Assembly: GCA_011800805.1 (NCBI GenBank)
Contig: MPNW01000016.1
Span: 273,643 to 337,642 of the forward strand
DNA length: 64,000 nucleotides
Reading direction: 5' to 3'
Origin: Hirudo medicinalis
Taxonomy: Eukaryota; Annelida; Clitellata; Hirudinida; Hirudinidae
The notes below the pieces were generated by a model. It searched no databases. It saw only the letters and a list, made by a program, of their open reading frames with translations, and was not told where the DNA came from. This document shows positions 49,091 through 58,776 of the stretch, in pieces. The translations under genes were made by a program, and so were the position numbers. Position 1 is the stretch's first letter. The number at the start of each line of letters is the position of its first letter.

Positions 49091-49608
49091 TGAATAAATT
49101 CTTAACCATTATAAATCTGTATTTCAGTTGTTCGTGTTAACTTATTGTGTATTTGCACAGATAATGTGTACCACGTTGTTACATAATATCCATTATATAA
49201 TATAAAACTATGTATATATAAATATATGTGCTTCTGAGTCCAGTTATTAAATTTTTCATCCTCCATAAACGCGGATATTTTGAGCAAAAGTTTTCCAAAT
49301 TTGATGAATACGGAGACCTCTGGGATGGCGGCAAAAGGCAGGAAGTCAGACAGTCGTTCAATAAAAGCTGCTGGAATTACAAATAACACAAATGTTTGGA
49401 AATACACGTTATTGTAAATGCAAATAATGCAAATTGTTGGGAATACAAATAACAGAAATGCGCGTGAGATCGGAAAATCAGTCGGACTGTAAATTAAGTT
49501 TCCATGTCACTTGGTGTTCCGAGTACATGTGAAGAAAGTTCAAATTCTTAAGTATGCCTGCTTCTTTAAGCATGCGTTCGACCTTTTTTCTCTCTGACCT
49601 CACAAGGC

Positions 49609-49876
49609 AGGTTGTCCAAATGGGTTGCGTTCCTGCATGCGGCAGTGATGGCAACAGTCGTAATGTGTCGTGTTCTCAAGCTTGTACTGCCACAAGCGCC
49701 ACAAAATTGTTTTATTAACGTCCATTGCATAACTGGATGATTAGGATGGTGCTCCCGCAACGGGATTCGAATCCGTGCTGCCATCGTGAGCCACAAGCGC
49801 CCTTGACGCTATATAAATGGTTTACAAAAGAGTGCCTCTATGAATACGGCGCTACATCAATGAAGTACATTTATAC
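49609..49876 (+). repeat. tRNA-derived SINE, copy 4 (interrupted)
   Basis: SINE head (GTCCAAATGGGTTGCG, CAACAGTCGTAATGTGTCG) up to 49700 and SINE tail (CGCTATATAAATGG, GGCGCTACATCAATGAA, TACATTTATA) from 49791. A 90-bp insertion lies between, flanked by an 11-bp duplication. Confidence 0.8.
49701..49790 (-). mobile_element. Small tRNA-like retroposon nested in SINE copy 4
   Basis: A 90-bp insert flanked by perfect 11-bp direct repeats CCACAAGCGCC (49690-49700 and 49791-49801). On the minus strand it has a B-box-like GGATTCGAATCC after CTCACGATGG and ends in an A-rich AATAAAACAATTTTGT. This is the structure of a short tRNA-derived retroposon, of a different family from the host SINE. Confidence 0.7.
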
Positions 49877-52800
49877 AAAAGCTTACGGGTTATGAAGGGA
49901 CATTCATATCAGTTTTCATCCCAGAAAATGTGCAAAGTACATGCTCGAAATATGATAATTTTAACCGCATAATTTGAAAAGAGCAAGCATTTTATTCGAA
50001 TGGTTTGCATAAATGCATACATTATAAAAACACAAAATGCATAATACCGCAACATAAATTACATTCAAATACTGTTTAGTTTGCGGATGATTCACCGATG
50101 TTGTTTTCCGGTAGGGAAATAATTTTTCGCCATTAATTTTTTGGACAATTTTTACCTTCAGCACCTTTGAAGTCGCTTGATTAATTCTCGTGAGTTTGTG
50201 TGACTCAAGTTAAACACTGGAATTGTGGCCAATTTGAACTCGGTTGTGAAGCGATTGGATGGAATTGTGCATTTAAAAGTTCATTGGATCACAGGTAGAA
50301 TAAGTCATAAATGGAAACAATGTATTTCTTCAACTCAAATAAATGCTGAGTTGAGGAGATTTGGAGAGCCACTCGAGCGGATGAATTTGATGACTCATTG
50401 CATCACCTGTCCTCCACGTGGAAATATTGCTCCTGAATTAGTTTGTGTGGCCTATAACCATGCTGGAAATGACTAGGTAGCTGACGGGATTCGCAAATTG
50501 ATTTGGTGACTCATCCACTGACGAGTGACTAAGTCCATTGTTCCACACGAGTGATTCGTCGGATGCCTCAAGGATGCAATACGTTGGCCAATCCTCAACT
50601 GATTTGCGTTGAGACGAATTAAAAATGAAAGCGAAGAAAATGAACATAAATACACATCATAATGCAACAGTCGTTCTCATCACTTTCAAATACACTTCAA
50701 AGTGACATCCAGGAAAATCAAAACTTCATCCATCGATGTGGCTGGAAATGAGATCATCATCATCATCATCAGCCTCGTTAAGAAGCTTTTATTGCTCGCT
50801 TATTGATCCATCGATTGCTTATTGAGCGATTTTTTTACGTACAAACGAATGATCCTGGAAGAACTCCATGAGGCCCAAATCTGGAAGGCACGTTGCCTGG
50901 AAATGAAAATTTAATGCGAGGCGAACATTCTGGACACTCAATTGCCCCCAAAAGGAAACGTAGAAAAATATCTCAAGAGTGCAGAATGAGAAGTAAAAAA
51001 AACAGTAAAACATCTCCGACCATAAAATTCTGAAGATGCAACAGCAAGTTTAGTGTATGGAACGATTGAATTTTTTTTGTTTGCTCAGCATTTTCTCGAT
51101 GGGAAGGAATGAGGGGGTGAAAGAGTGAAGGAATGATGGAGTGATGGAATGAGGGAGGGAGTGTGAATGAAGGAACGATCAGTGCTGGAGTGACATGAAG
51201 ATTGCTTGTTGGTCCCTTTTGTGGCAAATTCATTCTTTTTACATTCGTCCTTGCTGACAGGATCATCACTCACATCCATGCTTAGCAGAGTCATTGTCAT
51301 CATCACTGCATTAGCAATAACTGCTGGGACATCACCGATGTCATTATCATCTCCACAATCATCGTCATCATCATCACAATCACCAAGCGTATCTTGGCAA
51401 TCGGAATAGCATTGAGGACTTGAAAGACACAGCAGATGATGCTAAGCCTGCCTCTCCAGGGACGAATAACATTCAAATCGACTTGTTTCTCGGAACTCTT
51501 CATCAAAGTCGTTTTTGTTTGCAGCTGTCTGCTCCCCTCAGTTAACCATTGCAGACTTTTAATGGACTTTAGAGACCAGCTTTTGAAGGCTTCTGGTGGC
51601 TGGTGATCGGTTATAATTCAGCGGGTAGTGGCTTGTTTGACAACTCTGATATATTCAGTCAGTCATTCCTGCCATCTTCCTTCTCCGCCCTTTGACCAGT
51701 TTCAGTTCTGTCGAGTGAAAGTGCAAATTATCGGAGTGGATTCTCCAGGTCACCTTGGAAATATTTCATTTCCATCTCACGAGAGCTTCATCAAAGCCAA
51801 AGCTCGTCGTTGTTCAGTGATTGTTTTATAAATCATTCACTAACTTCATTGCATCGATGCGAGAATGCAAAACCAAGCGATCCTACCTTAACACAATTTT
51901 TCCTCCTTCCCAAGCAAATGTCACATTACATCAATAAGGAATAAAATATTTTCTCAGAAATTATTCATCAACGATGACATCAAACATTCCAATTAAATTT
52001 GATCGTTTAAAATCACAAAATCGATTTATTTCAAGTTTTAATTCTTAACATCTCCAAATAATTGAATTGCAACATTAAAAACTTTGTTTATGATCTGCAT
52101 TTCCTATATGCCAGAAGACCGTGATGATGATACCAGGTGATATTGTATTAATATTCAATAAGGTAATTTTCAATAAATATAATATTATTTGTAATTATCT
52201 CGTTATGGTTGACGTAATCCAAGCAGGTTCTTGTTCTCAATATTCTTCTCATTCCTTGAGCTCACGACTCCTTAAGCATCTTGACGTCTTCCCAAAAATC
52301 TTTCCATTGGAAAATTAAGTGGAATAACTGAAGGACTCTAATGCCACCACTGCAACATTATTGTCTGTGACAGCGAATTCTAAAATCTTAAGAGAAAATT
52401 ACTGAGTCGAATATCGATGATGATTGTTATCGCAGGATAGATGCTTTGGCACGGCTTCATAATGCTTCTTATTTGCAGACGAAATCCCTATTTGCTTCAC
52501 ACTTTTAGGCTTTTCCTGCTTTGCTTGAGGCAAACTCCACTTCCTCGTTATCATTGCGTGCGATAAAACAAAAAAAGCATCTTAAGCATCAAAATCCGCC
52601 TCACACTTACCATGGTTGCGCATGAAATGAAGTGATTTCAAAATGCATCTGCCTAATAGCAGCTCCACCACGGATATTTTGTGATCATTCTTCTGTCATT
52701 AGGCTTCTTAAACGCGTGAAAGTATTCATCTTTTATCCGGCAACTCCCGAGATTGGATCCAGGATTCCTTAGCGTTTGCTCCTGCTTTTCGCGATAATTC

Positions 52801-53811
52801 GATGTGAAGAGACAATCTGATGAGATGATTCCATCGTTGCCCTCGTGAATTGCAGCAGAAATTAAGCCGTGCAAACGAATGAAGTATCTCTCTGCTTGTT
52901 TTTCTCCATCGTGGAATATTAAGAATGATTGAATTTTTAATTTTAAAATGTTTTTAAATATTCCAATCTACTAATAATAGAAAAAATCTACACAAACAAA
53001 ACCTCCAGCCATTATAATGTTGACTACGAAGATTATGAAGAACCGTCCTAAACATCTGACTATGAAATGAACTTTAATGCACACATTATGAAAAGCATGA
53101 TCAAAAATGCAAGCAAGTGATCGGAAATACGAAGTGAACCACATTACAACCACATAGAAAACATAAATTCCGTAGATTACACAACTGAAATTGCAATGTT
53201 TGCCCAACAGAAGTAATATGGAAGACTTTAATAAAAAAAATGTACTTCTAGAGTTCGTTTGAATAAGGAACCATAAATGACGCAAATAGGCCCTGAAAGC
53301 ATTGAAGAAATTTGAGACGAAGGTTTCAAGACAAGCCTCATTTGAAGGGACAAAACGATTTTGCCAATGCTAGTGCGTGAGACCTTAACTCGCCAAACTG
53401 ATTAGCAAAACATGATATTCAGTTAATTTCAGGAAATTTTTGGGATGGTTTAACAAAGGTTTGCCCACTGTAAATAACTGAAACTGCCTTTGGTTGAAAG
53501 CATGACGTCACACTGTACCTGGCGACTATCTAAAATTAAGTCACCAATCCTCGGAAAACTTTTTGGGGAAGATATAATCCTTGTGAAGAAATGCAGAAAA
53601 TTGTCTAAATTGTGTGATTTAATTTATAGCCTGTCTCTAATGATATAAACAACCATTGCTTTTAAATTAAATTTTTGCAAGAACATTTTATCGATAGCTT
53701 TGGATAGAATTTAAAATTTGAATTTTATCCTCAAAAACCTTTGAGACGCTACTTTAATAAGATAAGTCCAAATATTTGTAGAAATAAAAGTATATTATTG
53801 AAAATTCGAAG

Positions 53812-53891
53812 GCGGAGAGGAGTGTCCTCAAGGACTATGTCGTTGCCTGGCTAAAACAAAATCCATACACAACAACGATAAGGGCTTACGA
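53812..53891 (+). CDS. Isolated exon-like open segment, unassigned
   Basis: An 80-nt stretch bounded by GAAG on the left and GTGAGT on the right reads AERSVLKDYVVAWLKQNPYT then TTIRAYE, with amphipathic, protein-like composition unlike the surrounding AT-rich DNA. I do not recognise it. It could be an upstream exon of the BAR-domain gene starting at 54348, an exon of another gene, or chance. No partner exon was found. Confidence 0.25.
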
Positions 53892-54347
53892 GTGAGTTTG
53901 TTCCAGACATAAAAATATTTGAAAAAATAAAATTATTCTGTAGATGTCATTAATGCGGTGATCCATCTCAATAAGTAAATTTAGATGAATTGTGCAAACC
54001 GTTTAATTGCTTTGCTGTATGAATCTGCTGTTTTCTTATAAAGTCAAATTGGTTTTGGCGGAATAAAACTTTCGCAATTGATATTATTTGGGAAACTCTT
54101 TATGGCCTTTGAATTCGAAAATTCTAGTACGCAACCTATTCGACAGAGTTCATAGTAGCCCCCAATGGCGTGGTTTTTGTTGTTAATTCTGCTTTAAATG
54201 ACTAATTTGTATGAGTATATGAAATAATTTTTAAATAGACGTGGAAGAATGTTTAATATTTCATTAAAAATAAATCTTTAATGTCTTCTGCTATCACGAC
54301 GTTTGTGTTTGCATTGGAGTCGTTGGAGCTAATCGTAAATTTTTGGC

Positions 54348-56091
54348 ATGGATGCTTCGGATGAAGAGGACAAGGAAATGTGTGAAATTTCGTTTTGTAA
54401 TTGTTAATCCTACTTTGTTTTTATAATTTGTTCATGTTTCCTAAATCTAAGGCAAAAGAAAATATTCAATATCCAGTCTCGGATTAAGAATGCAGAGCAA
54501 GTTTTTGGAAACCTTTGCATGTCATTTGGGAGCTACAGTCGCAGTCTGGCAAAATGTCGCGACAGAAGTATTACACTACACTAGCTTAAATTATTATCTT
54601 TTATTTGCATCATCGTTTCATGTAGATGATAAAGTGGCAAAAGAACTCAACACCCTTGCCAATAACGAGAGGTTAAATGTCACAACAAGATCATCGCTGA
54701 TGGATTTTGTGAAAAATTATTCAGCTGTCCAGGACCACTTGGACATAAAGGTAGAGTCATTTCGATTAAAAGCTGGTAAGTTCTGATAATTTCTATTTGA
54801 GTCCTGCACAACTAGTTAGGCTAAACACAAAATAAATTGCTAACCATTTAGGAAGCCAAAGTGGATTTAATGCAATTTATTTGAATAATAGATTAAAAGG
54901 ATCAGACAGAATGTCATTCAACCCCTTTCATTCTACGACTCCTTTTGCAAACAAACGAAGGTTAAACAAAAGCATTAGGTTTCTCACGATTTTTGCACCA
55001 AACTTTGGTTTTCTTTAACTGACAGAAGTCTTCAAGACAAACATTCTCTGCCCTCAAGAAAGAACTAGAGTTGAAAAATCGATTAAGCAAACTGCAGAGG
55101 ACCCGGGCTTACCAAAATTTGGTTCAGTGAAATTTCAGCTGCTTAAGATGAGCTAATATATATTCTGATCTATATATGTATATATATATATATATATATA
55201 CACATTATATATAAAATCTATACATAGGTTATTTGTTACATATTATATACATACACAATAAATAAATGAATTTCAAGCTACTATTTTTGGTGAATATGAT
55301 TGGATTCCAGTTTTTTTTTTTTAATTTAAACAACTTCATTACAGCTGGAGAGCAAGATCAGTCATTCCCTTGCAAGCTCCACAAAATTAAAGAAGCAATT
55401 AAAGGAAGAGATGGAGAGTTTTGAGAAAAAGAAGCTCACAGATCTCAAAGTAGTTAAACTGCCAATGAAACTTTTAATGCACATGTTAGCAATACAAAAT
55501 GCCTATCATGGAACGTTGTGAAATCCCAGAAAATGCTAATGGCAGTGGTCAGCGCAGAGATCGACTTCAGTTTAAAAAGCCTCCAATTTTTCACGAACTG
55601 TTACAAGAATCTGGAAGGAATGAACGAAGATGTCGATCTCAAAGTGAGAGTCTTTGCTCTGATAATGCTCGACCCTCCCCAATAGTTCAAAGCTGCCCGT
55701 TCGATAGCAATTTCAGGAGCACATCTGCGGCGCATTGAAACTCGCAGACGACCATCCAATGCAAACTTCAATGCAAACATCCACCACCATTCCACCATTT
55801 ACTACTTTTGACAGCTCAACACTCAGGGAAACATTAAAGTCTAATGGCTCCCTTAACTCCAAGAAATCACCAAAGAAAGTAAGTAAAAAAGAAAGTCAGA
55901 AAGAATTATTTCACCATTCTCACCACTGCATCATTTTTGTTCTGCAGCTCAGCTTTGACGAAGATAGTGATGATGATGACGACGACGACGACGACAAATT
56001 CAGCAACGCCAGCCTAGTTGAAGTCAGAGATGATGATGATGATGATGACAACGTCGACGAATACAACAACTTTGCACAGCCTGTCGATTGA
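54348..56091 (+). CDS. CIBAR1/FAM92-like BAR-domain protein
   Basis: Exons: 54348-54379, 54452-54567, 54626-54750 (or to 54775), 54910-54960, 55026-55121, 55345-55449, 55530-55643, then about 55686-55878 (boundaries unclear) and 55948-56091. It corresponds to FAM92/CIBAR, a BAR protein with CBY1 at the ciliary basal body that shapes membrane. Matching blocks: RIKNAEQVFGNLCMSFGSYS, AKELNTLANNE, DFVKNYSAVQDHLDIK, NVIQPLSFYDSFCKQTK, NRLSKLQRTRAYQN, LKEEMESFEKKKLTDLK, and FFTNCYKNLEGMNEDVDLK, in family order. The last exon is highly acidic (runs of Asp), like the human acidic tail. Two problems remain: ending exon 3 at 54750 keeps phase but drops 8 residues the family has, while 55686-55878 changes frame unless a 49-bp intron (55699-55747) is removed. 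Confidence 0.8.
55165..55215. repeat. TA dinucleotide-rich microsatellite
   Basis: A (TA)n run with minor interruptions in the intron between CIBAR1 exons ending at 55121 and starting at 55345. Confidence 0.8.
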
Positions 56092-56175
56092 TGGGTTTTA
56101 TTCTTCACAAGGAATCAGGCACCCCCCAGTTTCATGGAAGAATCTCCAACAAAAACAGTGCAATGCTTTCCATTG

Positions 56176-56181
56176 AATAAA
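56176..56181 (+). terminator. Poly(A) signal of CIBAR1-like gene
   Basis: AATAAA 85 nt after the stop codon at 56091. Confidence 0.6.
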
Positions 56182-56222
56182 TTTTGTTCCAAATCACTTT
56201 TTAATTGAAATAAATGGGATGG

Positions 56223-56228
56223 TTTATT
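56223..56228 (-). terminator. Poly(A) signal of fumarase
   Basis: TTTATT on the plus strand reads AATAAA on the minus strand, about 200 nt past the fumarase stop. It is within 50 bp of the convergent gene's signal, so the two 3' ends nearly touch. Confidence 0.5.
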
Positions 56229-56426
56229 GGCCCACTTATTAGTCACTTTAAAGTTGTGTTAAATCTTAAAGATGTCACAAAAAATAACTTTCCATTAAAG
56301 TCTAAAGCAGACTGATTACGAGCGTGGACTAATCTACACTTTAAACCATAAAGACAACTATTCAGAAAGCCTAAACGGGATCACATTTCGATTTGAGATG
56401 TTTCTCCACAACACGACAAAAAATCC

Positions 56427-58561
56427 TCATTTTGGACCGAGCATGTTCTCGGGGAGCACCCACTGACCGAACTGTTCTTCAGTGAGGAAGCCCAGTTGAA
56501 GAGCAGATTCTTTGAGGTTGAGTTTGTTCTTGTGGGCATGACCGGCGATCTTCGCGCATTTATCGTATCCGATGTGAGGGTTGAGAGCGGTCACCAACAT
56601 GAGGGATTCGTTCAAGAGCTGTGAAATTCTTTCCTCATTGGCCTTGATGCCAACCACGCAATTTTTGGTGAAGGACTTGCACGCATCTCCAATCAATCGA
56701 ATGGATCTGAGCACATTGCTGACCATGACGGGCTTGAAGACATTCAGTTCAAAGTGTCCGTTACTTCCGCCCACTGTGACGGCGACGTGGTTTCCAAACA
56801 CTTGACATGCTACCATGGTTACGGCTTCACATTGGGTAGGATTTACTTTGCCTAGGAAGATGATGTTAATAGCTAATTAGTTAAGTTAATGCTGAAGACT
56901 CAAAACATCCCAACAAAAATTGCCTGGCATGATGCTGGACCCCGGTTCATTCTCAGGCAGAACGAGTTCTCCTAGTCCACACCTAGGGCCTGATCCAAGG
57001 AACCTGATGTCGTTGGCAATCTTCATTAAACTTGTGGCCACCACATTCAGAACCCCACTGACTTCTACCAAGGTATCGTGACATGCGAGAGATTCGAACT
57101 TGTTGGGAGCGGTAACGAATGGAATGCCTAGAAAGGAAAGTCGAACGTACTCAATGCTCCTTAAACAACGGAAATAGCAAAACCTGTCAAATGTGCGATC
57201 TTCGAAGCAATGCCCTCCGCAAACCCGACTCTCGTGTTCAGGCCCGTGCCCACTGCTGTTCCTCCTGCATCCATTTCATTAAGAATTGCAACACCACTTT
57301 TAGACAATTAATGATTAATCTATTCTATTTTCATTTGTTCATTGGTCTCCCAACCTGCAGCAAGTTGATAAACCCTCGGAAGTACGGCTTTGATGCGATC
57401 CAAGTCATTGTCCAACTGCTGCACATACCCACTGAACTCCTGACCTAGAGTCAGAGGTGTTGCATCCTACAAAAGTTAGAGGTCGATGAACTTTCAAACC
57501 ACCCATAAGCTAGGCGTTCGACTTATTTGAACATTTAATCAGTTGGAACAATTGCTTAATGTTCATTGAAGTGGTGCGAATTGGTACCTGGGTGTGTGTT
57601 CTTCCAATCTTGATAATCTTGTTAAATTCTTCTGCTTTTTTGGCCAGGGCATCACGGAGCATTTTAATGTCCGGTTGAAGAATGTCGCGTATAGCTATTG
57701 CCACGGATATGTGCATTGCCGATGGGAACGTGTCATTCGAACTCTGAAAGTTCACAAAGCGACCACCTTCACCTCATTGCACAATTTAAGTATTGTTTTG
57801 CTTGTACTGTACCAGAAATTGCAGAATTTGCTAACTGCCCTAACAAGCCTCAACCAACCACAAGTTTAATATTATTTACCTGACTCATATTGACATGATC
57901 ATTAGGGTGCACTGGTGATTTTGATCCAAGCTTGCCACCAAGAATTTCAATTGCTCTGTTTGCAAGAACTTCATTTACGTTCATATTGGTTTGAGTTCCA
58001 GATCCAGTTTGCCAAATAACAAGAGGAAAGTTATCATCCAGTTTTCCATCTACCACCTGCCAACATACATAAATTATTAGGAACTCCACGAATGTCATTT
58101 TCAGTGGAAGAATTGACTAACTTCGTCCGCTGCTTTGGATATTGTGGAAGCGATTTTTTCATCCAATCCAAACTGCAAGTTCACTAAAGCAGCTGCTTTC
58201 TTCAGAATTGCAAGTCCTTTGATGACTTCAATCTAGGATTACAGATTTCGTTTGGAATGCGATAAATGCAAAGGTAATGCAAATTCTACCCACCGGCATT
58301 TTTTCATGTTGACCACCGATGTCAAAATTCTGCAGTGATCTGGCTGTGTTGGAACCATAATATTTATTTGCCGGAACTTTTATCTCACCAAAACAGTCAC
58401 TTTCCAATCGCCACTAAAACATGTTCGATATCATTCGCAAAACGAATGAGATCACATCAAACAATTGAAATTAATACCTCGGCTCCACTATGAACAGCCA
58501 TCGCGAGTCTCAAACGTCCGCGAGTATTCAAGGGCAAACTCTTGAATAGCACACGCATCAT
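56427..58561 (-). CDS. FH: Fumarate hydratase, class II
   Basis: Nine exons on the minus strand: 58561-58478, 58413-58294, 58232-58122, 58056-57880, 57743-57588, 57466-57355, 57264-57184, 57127-56924, 56851-56427. They sum to 1470 nt, 489 residues (human 510). It interconverts fumarate and malate in the TCA cycle. Complete family motifs: [55 protein letters not shown], and the class signature [16 protein letters not shown], which is split by the last intron. The first exon is a basic, acid-free mitochondrial presequence ([19 protein letters not shown]). An internal Met (MAVHSGAE) just after it could start a cytosolic form. The last intron begins with GC at 56923. The gene is divergent from the SH2-pseudokinase gene. 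Confidence 0.95.
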
Positions 58562-58776
58562 TTCTTCTGCTTCATAAAAAAATGTCAAACAAAAACATAG
58601 TAAATTGTCATTAAATTAGTTTTGGAGGCATATTAATTTTGACCTCCTCTATCATCGAGGCGATGCAATTCTGTCTGCTATCATTTATATAAAATTAAGT
58701 TCCTCTTTAATCTACGACAATTTGGAATGATGGTGTGCTTAAATATCACATCAAAAACTAAACTGCCATTCGAAAA
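58562..58776. promoter_or_regulatory. Shared divergent promoter region, FH and SH2-pseudokinase
   Basis: Only 215 bp separate the start codons of the two oppositely oriented genes, so both promoters and 5' UTRs must lie here or in the neighbouring genes. No TATA box is obvious. Bidirectional use is inferred from position. Confidence 0.55.

Larger units (their letters stand above)
44198..54347. other. Gene-poor 10 kb region upstream of protocadherin
   Basis: No conserved gene is recognised. Contents: protocadherin 5' flank, a TATA-Inr-like pair at 44514-44547, GAT/CAT compound microsatellites (47698-47960, 50755-50770, 51330-51395), a 29-bp tandem repeat (49012-49090), SINE copy 4 with a nested insertion (49609-49876), AT-rich low-complexity DNA and one isolated exon-like stretch (53812-53891). 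ORFs up to about 104 codons lack any family resemblance. Confidence 0.5.

Noticed and set aside
49730..49790. tRNA gene on the minus strand (B box GGATTCGAATCC)
   Set aside because: No full cloverleaf or acceptor stem can be formed and the segment is bounded by a target duplication, so it is a retroposon, not a tRNA gene.
52971..53285. Minus-strand 104-codon hydrophobic ORF
   Set aside because: AT-rich Phe/Ile/Val composition without splice or family support; likely chance.
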